In this document: one piece after another, positions 6,392 through 12,823 of the stretch
How the letters are laid out: the number at the start of each line of letters is the position of its first letter
How positions within the stretch are numbered: position 1 is the stretch's first letter
Origin: a virus
Virus record (IMG/VR): IMGVR_UViG_3300008339_000660
Span: 1-20,311 of that record
Direction: 5' to 3' (one strand)
DNA: 20,311 nucleotides
Made by a program: the position numbers and the translations under genes
Notes under the pieces: model-generated
Told to the model about the DNA's origin: nothing
Database searches by the model: none
What the model saw: the letters and a program-made list of their open reading frames with translations, nothing else

Positions 6392-6606
6392 TAGTTACTA
6401 CAGAGGAAAGCAAAATAGTTTTTATTGCAATTCCAACACCTGTTTGGAAATTTGCTTGTGACCGCTGCAATAACACAGCGCCTTTCCGCAACGGAATGGA
6501 AACATGGCATCTGACTTATACAGACGGAAGCAAAGACCCAAGAAAATTTTGCTCGCAGATTTGTGCGCGTGAAGTTTATGAAGCAGAAAAGGCGGTGACA
6601 GCATGA
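6388..6606 (+). CDS. Small four-Cys zinc-finger protein
   Basis: 72 residues from the ATG at 6388, which overlaps the previous TGA; an in-frame ATG at 6367 lies inside the upstream gene. CDRC near residues 24-27 and FCSQIC near 54-59 form a treble-clef-like pair set, with a beta-rich segment between them (ETWHLTYTDGSK). It parallels the 1095-1286 protein in spacing. Confidence 0.65.
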   Translation: MIVTTEESKIVFIAIPTPVWKFACDRCNNTAPFRNGMETWHLTYTDGSKDPRKFCSQICAREVYEAEKAVTA

Positions 6607-6752
6607 TAGAGAACTACTTATCAAAGAAAGGCGTTCGACTAAACGCCAAGGGTCGTCGCTGGGCAGACAATATTGAGGGCATCGCGCTCGCAATCGGTTT
6701 GCTGCTCATATTCGGGGTCGTAGGGTCTATTGAGAGCGGACGGTGGTTCTAG
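6603..6752 (+). CDS. 49-aa single-pass membrane protein
   Basis: A basic N-terminus (MIENYLSKKGVRLNAKGRRW) is followed by one hydrophobic helix (residues ~27-42, IALAIGLLLIFGVVG) and a short tail SIESGRWF. The positive-inside rule predicts a cytoplasmic N-terminus. The start overlaps the preceding stop (ATGA) and the stop overlaps a GTG start (TAGTG). Function unknown. Confidence 0.6.
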   Translation: MIENYLSKKGVRLNAKGRRWADNIEGIALAIGLLLIFGVVGSIESGRWF

Positions 6753-6916
6753 TGATACTTCCAGCATGGACAAAGTTCAAAGAGCCTCTAAAGGTCTCTG
6801 AAGCCTCCCTACGGGCTATCCGTAACGCTGAGCGCGAGAAGTTGCTTGCTGAGGAATCGGACAAGCGACACGCTCGACGCAAGGCTCGTGTTAATTTGAT
6901 TATTAAACCCGAGTAG
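6752..6916 (+). CDS. 54-aa basic helical protein, GTG start
   Basis: The GTG at 6752 overlaps the preceding TAG by one base. The sequence is a long charged helix (EASLRAIRNAEREKLLAEES, then DKRHARRKARV). The -10 region of the next promoter abuts its stop. Support is the tight coupling and reasonable composition; no family recognised. Confidence 0.5.
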   Translation: MILPAWTKFKEPLKVSEASLRAIRNAEREKLLAEESDKRHARRKARVNLIIKPE

Positions 6917-6940
6917 GATATACTGGTCTTGTAAGAGAGA
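6896..6940 (+). promoter_or_regulatory. Promoter and leader of the 6955-7491 operon
   Basis: TTGATT (6896-6901), 17-base spacer containing AAACCCGAGTAGGA, TATACT (6919-6924), GGTCTTGTAAGAGAGAG. It overlaps the end of the preceding gene. Confidence 0.65.
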
Positions 6941-6954
6941 GACGGGAGACGGAA

Positions 6955-7077
6955 ATGGAAAGATATGCAGCGGTTTGCAAAGAGTGCGGAACCTATGTAA
7001 TCAATCGTCAAACCAATCACAAACTCTACGGAGAATGTGAAAGAGAGCAGTTAAAAAACCAAGAGGGAGGAAAGTAA
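6955..7077 (+). CDS. 40-aa Cys-rich protein
   Basis: MERYAAVCKECGTYVINR carries one CxxC; a His (HKLYGEC) and a further Cys follow, giving a possible C3H zinc site. The C-terminus is charged (EREQLKNQEGGK) and includes the GGGAGG ribosome binding site for the next gene, whose ATG follows the TAA directly. Function unknown. Confidence 0.6.
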   Translation: MERYAAVCKECGTYVINRQTNHKLYGECEREQLKNQEGGK

Positions 7078-7491
7078 ATGACAACAGCAGTTCTTGAAAA
7101 GAAGAAGGCTCTAACAAAGACTCAGTGCAAGGCGATTTATCGTGAAGCATATGAGGCTGGTCTTGCAGCGGGTAACGATGCAGACACTCCAAAGTTCGTA
7201 GTGGGAACACCAACTACTCCACTTGGAAACGATATTGACTTCAATAAGAAGACATACATCCTTGATGGATTGTGCGGATTCGCTTGGGTCACAGTATCTC
7301 CAGCCCGTGGAGCATTCGTTAACTGGCTAAAGGCTAACGGAATTGGCAGCAAGGGTTACTACGGAGGATACGAGATTTGGGTCCGTGAGTTTGGACAGAG
7401 CGTAGACCGTAAGAGCGCTTTCGCTGGAGCATTCGCTGAAGTACTCGAGAAGTACGGAATCACTGCTTACACTGGAAGCCGTCTCGACTAA
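7078..7491 (+). CDS. Widespread conserved phage protein
   Basis: 137 residues. The centre and C-terminus (GLCGFAWVTVSPARGAFVNW, then GYYGGYEIWVREFGQSVDRK, then AFAEVLEKYGITAYTGSRLD) match a pattern I recall from many tailed phages across hosts, including the Trp-rich YYGGY..W element. No biochemical function is known to me. It is the last gene before the 500-base gap, and its codon use looks optimised, suggesting high expression. Confidence 0.8.
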   Translation: MTTAVLEKKKALTKTQCKAIYREAYEAGLAAGNDADTPKFVVGTPTTPLGNDIDFNKKTYILDGLCGFAWVTVSPARGAFVNWLKANGIGSKGYYGGYEIWVREFGQSVDRKSAFAGAFAEVLEKYGITAYTGSRLD

Positions 7492-7847
7492 AACTAAATA
7501 GAGGTTTCGCTCACCAGTTTCATTTTGGGTTACTGGTGAGCGATTCTAAATAAGTTTCGCTGGCTGGACTCTTGGAAGGCGGTTCAGTCAGCGTTACCGC
7601 TTATCGGGTTATTTTGAGGGGACCTAATAAGCAATCATATTTGAGTCAAAGCGGTTCGTTGATTGTTCATTTCCGCCAAGGATGCTCATGATGCTCTCCT
7701 TTTTTCGGCTAGGCATACCTGCTCAAATATGTTTTTCGGGTATCATTATTACTTGGGTACCCGAGTTCGGTGGGGTCGTCGCTCGTTGCGCGTCCGTCCT
7801 CTCTCTAGCGTGATTTGATGCGCCTCCACCGAACACCCTTTTTACCC
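7492..7847. other. Gene-free region rich in inverted repeats: candidate structured RNA or control region
   Basis: No convincing gene on either strand. Stems read directly: 7507-7518/7532-7543 (12 bp, perfect); 7558-7569/7582-7593 (12 bp with two G-U); 7599-7604/7627-7632 plus GGT/ACC inside; 7636-7645/7722-7731 (10 bp, perfect, long range) enclosing GCGG/CCGC (7651-7654/7673-7676); 7737-7742/7758-7763 (6 bp); 7765-7775/7824-7834 (9 Watson-Crick pairs plus two inner, one G-U), followed by TTTTT at 7839-7843. GTTTCGCT occurs before each of the first two stems. The first hairpin may also terminate the upstream operon. Large phage RNA, origin or regulatory region are all open. Confidence 0.5.
7507..7543 (+). 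terminator. Strong hairpin downstream of the 7078-7491 gene
   Basis: A 12-bp perfect stem centred on CGCTCACCAGT / ACTGGTGAGCG with a 13-base loop, 15 bases after the stop. It lacks a T tract, so intrinsic termination is uncertain; it may instead be the first arm of the structured region. Confidence 0.4.
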
Positions 7848-7991
7848 TTGACAACCATTCATCTTCATCTGCTACCTTGTATCTCAAGGTTCGCAATACA
7901 CCTACACCTCAAAAGCGAGGTCGGTCAGATACCGACAACAGGGCAGCGCTGCATCCAGTAGCGACAAACAGTTCGCTCCGAACACTGGAGG
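7848..7991 (+). promoter_or_regulatory. Promoter and structured leader of the transglycosylase gene
   Basis: TTGACA (7848-7853) and TACCTT (7873-7878) with a long 19-base spacer form a plausible promoter. The leader holds three candidate stems: ACCTC/GAGGT (7906-7910/7917-7921), GTCGGT/ACCGAC (7920-7925/7931-7936, overlapping the first and so alternative to it), and CCAGT/ACTGG (7955-7959/7984-7988) enclosing GTTCG/CGAAC (7971-7975/7979-7983). The last stem takes in the first bases of the GGAGG ribosome binding site (7987-7991), so folding could limit translation. Confidence 0.45.
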
Positions 7992-7994
7992 ATT

Positions 7995-8450
7995 ATGCGA
8001 TTCTATGAAAAGTTATTTCAACCGATTCCGATAATTGTTTTAATATTCGGATTCATCATTGCCAATCCACTGCACATTCCGCCTGATACACCTGCGAGTG
8101 CTCAAGAGATTGTTGTAGTTCCCGAACCAATCTTGGTCGAGAGAACACCTATTGCTGCTCAAGCATATGCAAAAGCCTTGCTGCCTGAATGGGGCTGGGG
8201 TCCTGCTCAGTGGGAATGTCTTTTGCCTTTGTGGACTCGAGAGAGCAATTGGAGACCCAATGCCTATAACAAAACACCTGTACGACAAAACGGTGAAAAG
8301 TTACATGCTGGAGGAATTCCACAGATTCTCGGGCTGGACCCATTGTTCACAGTTGAGAAGCAAATCTTGCGAGGGTTCATTTATATCGAAAGTCGTTATG
8401 GCAATCCCTGTACGGCGTGGCGATTTTGGCAATCCAATTTTTACTATTAG
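7995..8450 (+). CDS. Exported lytic transglycosylase-like cell-wall hydrolase
   Basis: 151 residues with GGAGG upstream. Residues ~10-24 are hydrophobic and PASA-QE (~36) suits signal peptidase, so export or membrane anchoring is likely. From ~55 the sequence follows the actinobacterial transglycosylase pattern: WECLLPLWTRESNWRPNAYN with Glu83 as candidate catalytic acid, AGGIPQILGLDP, and the end GFIYIESRYGNPCTAWRFWQ. The family cleaves the peptidoglycan glycan backbone. It may act in lysis or wall remodelling, and could be a host-derived gene. It is short and lacks a wall-binding domain. Controlled expression is suggested by the leader. Confidence 0.75.
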   Translation: MRFYEKLFQPIPIIVLIFGFIIANPLHIPPDTPASAQEIVVVPEPILVERTPIAAQAYAKALLPEWGWGPAQWECLLPLWTRESNWRPNAYNKTPVRQNGEKLHAGGIPQILGLDPLFTVEKQILRGFIYIESRYGNPCTAWRFWQSNFYY

Positions 8451-8459
8451 CCTCCTCGC

Positions 8460-8729
8460 ATGAGTGAGGATGAGCAAAAGAAACCTTCAATAATTGATAA
8501 TGCGCTCGCTGAAATTGGGCACATTGCATTTCTTGACCCTGCTATCTGCACGGGCTGGGTTTTAGTTGCTGAATGGATGGGCGGTAATAACGACCGCTGG
8601 ACGATTACCTTGGCAGATGATGATAATCCTGAGTGGAGACATTTAGGATTACTTCATCATGGAATTAAAACATGGGAGGACAATGATGATGTTGGAATCA
8701 AAGACAGTACTGACAAACCTACAGATTGA
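8460..8729 (+). CDS. Hypothetical protein, 89 aa
   Basis: Acidic protein with AICTGWVLVAEWMGGNNDRWTI in the centre and WRHLGLLHHGIKTWED later. The GWVLVAEW element occurs in small actinophage proteins as I recall, without assigned function. It starts nine bases after the transglycosylase stop; no good ribosome binding site is visible. The C-terminal 44 bases overlap the next small gene. Confidence 0.65.
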   Translation: MSEDEQKKPSIIDNALAEIGHIAFLDPAICTGWVLVAEWMGGNNDRWTITLADDDNPEWRHLGLLHHGIKTWEDNDDVGIKDSTDKPTD

Positions 8730-8817
8730 GCAAGAGCGCCTGAATCTTTTAGCACAATTATTGGCTGAAAGATATGGGGAGACGACACGCCCCGTTATTC
8801 AAGATAAAACAGAATAA
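8686..8817 (+). CDS. Small hypothetical protein, about 43 aa
   Basis: Three consecutive in-frame ATGs (8683, 8686, 8689) follow GGGAGGA at 8674-8680; 8686 or 8689 gives normal spacing. The peptide is one helix (LTNLQIEQERLNLLAQLLAERYGE) with a polar tail. It overlaps the end of the 8460 gene in another frame. The strong ribosome binding site supports coding. Function unknown. Confidence 0.55.
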   Translation: MMLESKTVLTNLQIEQERLNLLAQLLAERYGETTRPVIQDKTE

Positions 8818-8823
8818 ACAAGT

Positions 8824-8835
8824 TAGAATTTCAAC
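8824..8835 (+). promoter_or_regulatory. Leaderless-type -10 of the first WhiB-like gene
   Basis: TAGAAT (8824-8829) plus exactly six bases before the ATG at 8836, identical in hexamer and spacing to the 2580 gene. No Shine-Dalgarno sequence is present. No convincing -35. Confidence 0.5.
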
Positions 8836-9129
8836 ATGGGTTTGATTGACTTTGTTGAAGATGCGCCGTGTCGCAAGTCTGACCCATGGCTTTTTGACCA
8901 AATCAATTTAGATTTAGCACAACCAGGATTAAATATTTGCAAGGGTTGTCCTTACTGGATTGAATGCGAAACTCTTATCGCTCCGAGTTCATCACACTAT
9001 GACGGAATTTGTGGTGGAAAGGTATGGCGCAATGGCAAAGTTTTGGCTAAGTTAATCCCTGCTTCCCCCAATCAATTGAAAGTAGGAGATGAAATTGGTT
9101 CAGAAAATAAAGATGCCATGGGAGTTTGA
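8836..9129 (+). CDS. WhiB-like iron-sulfur transcription factor, divergent
   Basis: 97 residues. Cys12, then Cys35-x2-Cys38-x5-Cys44 gives the four-Cys [4Fe-4S] pattern of WhiB proteins, which are restricted to Actinobacteria and their phages. The usual G[VI]WGG turn is replaced by YDGICGGKVWRNG, which I recall as a phage variant. WhiB proteins bind the primary sigma factor and alter promoter choice, so it could redirect host transcription. It overlaps a second WhiB-like gene by 41 bases. Confidence 0.75.
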   Translation: MGLIDFVEDAPCRKSDPWLFDQINLDLAQPGLNICKGCPYWIECETLIAPSSSHYDGICGGKVWRNGKVLAKLIPASPNQLKVGDEIGSENKDAMGV

Positions 9130-9373
9130 GGGAGCAAGTTGCTGGGGAATTGAAACAGATTTCTTCTTTCCTGAAACCACTTCAGCGAATGAAGAAAACA
9201 GAAAAGCAAAAAAGATTTGTAACAATTGCATAGTCAAGCAAGATTGTCTGACCTATGCTCTACATTACAGAGTAAGCGGAATTTGGGGCGGAACAGCAAC
9301 TAGAGAACGCGATAACTTAAGAAGAAAACTAAACATAATAGCCAAACCAATACTGAATGAGAGATACGCATGA
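9089..9373 (+). CDS. WhiB-like transcription factor
   Basis: 94 residues from the ATG at 9089. Cys18, Cys44-x2-Cys47-x5-Cys53 and GIWGG (64-68) make this a canonical WhiB, followed by a basic tail (TRERDNLRRKLNI). The start is ambiguous: AGGAG at 9084-9088 abuts the 9089 ATG, would suit an in-frame TTG at 9095, and a further ATG lies at 9113, directly before the WhiB domain. The stop overlaps the SSB start (ATGA). It may act with the preceding paralogue to alter sigma-factor-dependent transcription. Confidence 0.85.
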   Translation: MKLVQKIKMPWEFEGASCWGIETDFFFPETTSANEENRKAKKICNNCIVKQDCLTYALHYRVSGIWGGTATRERDNLRRKLNIIAKPILNERYA

Positions 9374-9807
9374 GTGCACCAATCACAATCACTGGAAACC
9401 TAGTAGCAGACCCTGAGTTGAAGTTTATTAACAATGGAAAAGCCCTAGCCACTTTCACCGTTGTTTCATCAAAGTCAACCAAGAATCCTGACGGAACTTG
9501 GGAAAACACCGACACAACCTTTTGGGATATTAAGGCATGGGGCAAGACTGCTGAAAACTGTGCAGACTCTCTAGGCAAGGGCGTCTCGGTCATTGTGGTC
9601 GGTACAGCGGTCCAAGAGAACTGGGACGATAAGAACACAGGCGCTAAGCGCTCCAAGATAACCGTAACGGCTTGGAACGTCGGAGTTGATATGAAGCGTC
9701 ACACTATCGGTCAAGTAAGCACTGTGACCCGCTCAGAGGCTTCTACAGCCTTCTCAGAGCCTGACCCATGGGCTAAGACACTATCTCAGGATGCGCCACC
9801 TTTCTAA
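9370..9807 (+). CDS. ssb: Single-stranded DNA-binding protein (SSB)
   Basis: 145 residues with a bacterial-type OB fold: ITITGNLVADPELKFINNGK, ATFTVVSS, TTFWDIKAWGKTAENCADS and GKGVSVIVVGTAVQENWDD follow the standard order, then RSKITVTAWNVGVDM. The C-terminal tip SQDAPPF is a close variant of the acidic DDIPF tail that recruits replication and repair proteins. It binds ssDNA as a tetramer during phage replication. The ATG overlaps the WhiB stop. Confidence 0.92.
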   Translation: MSAPITITGNLVADPELKFINNGKALATFTVVSSKSTKNPDGTWENTDTTFWDIKAWGKTAENCADSLGKGVSVIVVGTAVQENWDDKNTGAKRSKITVTAWNVGVDMKRHTIGQVSTVTRSEASTAFSEPDPWAKTLSQDAPPF

Positions 9808-9816
9808 CCCTCGTGT

Positions 9817-9853
9817 TATTATTGGGGTTGAAAAACCTCCTGAAAGGGGAACT
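9817..9853 (+). promoter_or_regulatory. Promoter-like element with GAAA-tetraloop hairpin leader
   Basis: TATTAT (9817-9822) is followed by TGGGGTTGAAAAACCTCC, where GGGGTT pairs with AACCTC around a GAAA loop (9824-9839), then GAAAGGGG as ribosome binding site for the ATG at 9856. The GGGGTTG block echoes the leaders at 4893 and upstream of the deacetylase-like gene. Confidence 0.4.
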
Positions 9854-9855
9854 CA

Positions 9856-10155
9856 ATGGCATGGACAGAGTTTTTTGTTAGCACGTTGCCTAGCGGAAAA
9901 ACTGTTATTGACCCAACTGGTCGACCATATTTTTCAATGGAGATTGCTCCTCGTGAATATGTGGAAATCTACATGACGACTTCTATTAACGAACTACCTT
10001 TCAAAATTGTTTTCAAGTCATTTGATTCAATTGGCGGTATTCTTGAAGAGCGTCCATATGGAAGTGCTGGTACAAAGGATTTAGCACGAAAGATTGCACT
10101 TGAAACTGCAAACCTTCGTCTTAATTCTCGCGAATTTGTCCTAGACGGAGAATAA
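9856..10155 (+). CDS. Hypothetical protein, 99 aa
   Basis: Good GAAAGGGG ribosome binding site. Starts MAWTEFFVSTLPSGKTVIDP; beta-rich first half, then IVFKSFDSIGGILEERPYGS and a helix (TKDLARKIALETANLRLN). No family recognised. It stands between SSB and the portal module. Confidence 0.65.
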   Translation: MAWTEFFVSTLPSGKTVIDPTGRPYFSMEIAPREYVEIYMTTSINELPFKIVFKSFDSIGGILEERPYGSAGTKDLARKIALETANLRLNSREFVLDGE

Positions 10156-10175
10156 AGGCTAAATTCGCCTCGCGC

Positions 10176-10187
10176 TATAATCAGCAG
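10176..10187 (+). promoter_or_regulatory. Leaderless-type -10 before the GTG-started 10188 gene
   Basis: TATAAT (10176-10181) ends exactly six bases before GTG at 10188. No Shine-Dalgarno sequence. This spacing decides the GTG start over the internal ATG at 10224. Confidence 0.55.
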
Positions 10188-10343
10188 GTGAATGATGACT
10201 TTACCCTCAATGGTCGAGTTGTCATGTCTGTACTAAACGCTTTCGCAATTCAAAGCCATGAATTATTCACGGAGTTGAAAAACGCGGGATTCAATGAGGA
10301 ACAGGCAATTAAGATTCTTGTTGGTCTAGCGAGCAAAGAGTAG
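10188..10343 (+). CDS. Small helical protein preceding the portal, 51 aa
   Basis: GTG start; sequence MNDDFTLNGRVVMSVLNAF followed by ELFTELKNAGFNEEQAIKIL. The F.EL..AGF.E.QA pattern is typical of short actinophage proteins located near terminase or portal genes. Function unknown. It is the first gene of what looks like the late (structural) transcription unit. Confidence 0.65.
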   Translation: MNDDFTLNGRVVMSVLNAFAIQSHELFTELKNAGFNEEQAIKILVGLASKE

Positions 10344-10357
10344 TTCGAGAGGAACAC

Positions 10358-11755
10358 ATGGCATCATCGGATTTTAAGGAACTCGGCTCTACTGGCTTAC
10401 GCCGTTCGGGTGGAACAGTATACGAAGAATTCCTTACCTCTCTTCGTGGTATTCGTGGCGCTCGCGTATATCGCGAGATGGCAGATAACGACCCAACTAT
10501 TGGTTCGATGTTATTTGCGATTGAAAAAGTTATTACACGCCTTGAATGGCGCGTTGACCCATACAGCGATGATTCGCAAGATGGCGAAACACAGCAGACA
10601 GATAAAGAAGTTGCTGAATTCATTAATTCTTGCTTGAACGATATGTCAGATTCATGGGATGCAACTTTGTCTCAGATTCTTTCAATGCTTGTCTTTGGTT
10701 ATTCATATCACGAGATTGTTTACAAAAAGCGCGGTGGAGATTCAACAGACCCAACTAAGCGCTCAAAGTTTAATGATGGAAAAATTGGTTGGCGCAAGAT
10801 GCCTATCCGCTCACAAGAAACTTTGTGGCAGTGGATGATTGATGCTGACGGTGGAATTCAAGGAATGATTCAGTCGGACCCATCTTCAGGTGGCTCTCAC
10901 ACAATTCCAATTGATAAGGCTTTGCTATTCCGTACAACTTCACAAAAGAATAACCCTGAAGGTCGCTCGATTCTTCGTAATGCGTACCGTCCATGGTTCT
11001 TCAAGCGTCGTATTGAAGAGATTGAAGCAATTGGTATCGAGCGCGACCTAGCGGGTCTTCCAGTTGCTTACTTACCTCCCGAGTATCTTTCATCAACAGC
11101 AACTCCTGAACAGGCTTCAGTGCTTGCATCAATTCAAGCCATCGTGACTTCAATCAAGCGCAATGAGCAAGAGGGCATTGTTATGCCAGCGATGTACGAC
11201 GACAACGGGCATAAGATGTTCGACCTTCAGTTGTTGTCTTCAGGTGGTTCACGTCAGTTCGATACAGATAAGACAATTCAGCGCTATGACCAGCGTATGG
11301 CGATGTCAATCCTTTCAGACTTTATTCTTCTCGGTCATGACCGTGTAGGTTCATACGCACTAGGTTCATCAAAGATGGATTTATGGTCAATGGCAGTTGA
11401 TTCAATCGCTAAGAATATTGCTGAAGTAATGAATCAGTACGCGATTCCTCGTCTTCTAAAACTTAACGGAATGGATGTATCTCGTGCACCATTCTTGACA
11501 TACGGCGAAGTAAGCCACGTCGACCTAACAGAGATTTCAGACTTCGTAACTAAGTTGGCTCAGGCTGGAGTTCTTATGCCTGACCCTAAGTTGGAAGATT
11601 ATCTTCGTGAGGTTGCTGGACTTCCACCAGCCGAACATGATGGTCAAAACTTTGGAATGCCTCCAATGCCTCAAGGTGCAACTGCTCCTCAAGAGACAAC
11701 AGCGCCACTAGACATACCTGAAGAGACAGAACCGCTTGACGGCGATTTGGATTAA
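10358..11755 (+). CDS. Phage portal protein, DUF935 (Mu gp29-like)
   Basis: 465 residues, GAGAGG ribosome binding site. It follows the DUF935 layout: LRGIRGARVYREMADNDPTI, an IEKVITRLEWRVDP segment, a helical MLVFGYSYHEIVYKKR segment, then GRSILRNAYRPWFFKRRIEE and AIGIERDLAGLPVAYLPPE. The portal is the dodecameric ring through which DNA enters and leaves the capsid. The C-terminal ~50 residues are Pro/Gln/Glu-rich. The large terminase normally next to it is not in this window. Immediately upstream of the MuF gene, as in most such phages. Confidence 0.9.
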   Translation: MASSDFKELGSTGLRRSGGTVYEEFLTSLRGIRGARVYREMADNDPTIGSMLFAIEKVITRLEWRVDPYSDDSQDGETQQTDKEVAEFINSCLNDMSDSWDATLSQILSMLVFGYSYHEIVYKKRGGDSTDPTKRSKFNDGKIGWRKMPIRSQETLWQWMIDADGGIQGMIQSDPSSGGSHTIPIDKALLFRTTSQKNNPEGRSILRNAYRPWFFKRRIEEIEAIGIERDLAGLPVAYLPPEYLSSTATPEQASVLASIQAIVTSIKRNEQEGIVMPAMYDDNGHKMFDLQLLSSGGSRQFDTDKTIQRYDQRMAMSILSDFILLGHDRVGSYALGSSKMDLWSMAVDSIAKNIAEVMNQYAIPRLLKLNGMDVSRAPFLTYGEVSHVDLTEISDFVTKLAQAGVLMPDPKLEDYLREVAGLPPAEHDGQNFGMPPMPQGATAPQETTAPLDIPEETEPLDGDLD

Positions 11756-11758
11756 ATC

Positions 11759-12823
11759 ATGGCTATCCGTTTCAGTAAGGCGGAACGCCGTAATCCGCTG
11801 AATGCGGAGGAAATGCAGTTAGCCCGAACACTTTATGCTGCTATTTCGCGTACCAATGCGAGAATAACAATTGCTGAATTAGTTGCCGTCCTTGAGAAGT
11901 TGCAGCCTGATACTTTGAACGATTTGCTCAACCGAATCTCATTGATTCAAGAGCAGGGAGTAATCAGTTCAACCATTTTGAATTCAATCGATATCGGTGG
12001 CAAGAATGCTATCGAGCAACTTCAAGCGATTGCTCCAAAACTTGCCCTACCTGCATTCACTCCATCAAAGGTAGATATCGGCAACAGCGATGCTTTTCAA
12101 AATACTCCAGTAACACGAATTCCTGCATGGGCTGCTCCTGAAGGTAAGAAGTTACCCGCTCAATTAAATATCTCGTTCAATCGAACAAATCCTTATGCAA
12201 CTCAGTTCGCTCAAGCACGAGCAGCGCAATTGATTCAATCAATCGACGAAATGACACGCTTAGGAGTTCGCAAAATCATCAACGACGCATTCGTTGAGCA
12301 GATTGATTACCGAGCAACAGCAAAGAGAATCAAGAATGTTGTTGGTCTTCATCCCAAGTGGGCAGATGCAGTGGTTAAGTTCGAGCAACGTGAATATAGC
12401 CGTCTAGTGAAGCAAGGACTCAAAGAGGGAGCAGCACGAGTTAAGGCTCAATCTAATGCTGCTACTTATTCTGACCGCTTGCGTAGCGCTCGCGCCACAA
12501 TGATTGCCCGCACTGAAATAAGTATTGCTCAAAACGAAGGTCGCTATCAAAGTTGGAATCAGGCATTCGACCAAGGATTCATCGACCCTGCATCACTCAA
12601 GATGTGGATGACTGCTAAGGATGAACGCACCTGCGATATCTGCGGTCCAATGGATGGCGAAGTAGTTCCATGGAATGGTCTGTTCTCAACTGGAGACAAG
12701 GTTGCTGGACGAGTTCACCCGCACTGTCGCTGCTCAATGGTTATGTTGCCACCTGATGGTAAGGGTCAATCTTTCAAGCAAGATTACGACCTGCTCAATG
12801 AAGTAATTGGGTGGGACGAATGA
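11759..12823 (+). CDS. Phage head morphogenesis protein, MuF / SPP1 gp7 family
   Basis: 354 residues. The N-terminal half is helical; the C-terminal half has the MuF domain: RSARATMIARTEISIAQNEG, then MWMTAKDERTCDICGPMDGE (Cys292, Cys295), then VHPHCRCS (His320, His322, Cys323, Cys325), a zinc-knuckle-like arrangement. MuF proteins sit at the portal inside the procapsid, are packaged in few copies, and in other phages carry fused toxin domains. Here the fused part is missing, and the tagged enzymatic proteins follow as separate genes. The stop overlaps the next start (ATGA). Confidence 0.88.
   Translation: MAIRFSKAERRNPLNAEEMQLARTLYAAISRTNARITIAELVAVLEKLQPDTLNDLLNRISLIQEQGVISSTILNSIDIGGKNAIEQLQAIAPKLALPAFTPSKVDIGNSDAFQNTPVTRIPAWAAPEGKKLPAQLNISFNRTNPYATQFAQARAAQLIQSIDEMTRLGVRKIINDAFVEQIDYRATAKRIKNVVGLHPKWADAVVKFEQREYSRLVKQGLKEGAARVKAQSNAATYSDRLRSARATMIARTEISIAQNEGRYQSWNQAFDQGFIDPASLKMWMTAKDERTCDICGPMDGEVVPWNGLFSTGDKVAGRVHPHCRCSMVMLPPDGKGQSFKQDYDLLNEVIGWDE

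Noticed and set aside
7848-7994. A ydaO-type (c-di-AMP) riboswitch, which often precedes actinobacterial wall hydrolases
   Set aside because: The gene context fits, but I cannot find the conserved ydaO core blocks in the leader; only generic stems are present.
7492-7994. tRNA genes in the gene-free region
   Set aside because: Several GTTC sequences occur, but no cloverleaf with a 7-bp acceptor stem, anticodon arm and GGTTCRA T-arm could be assembled.
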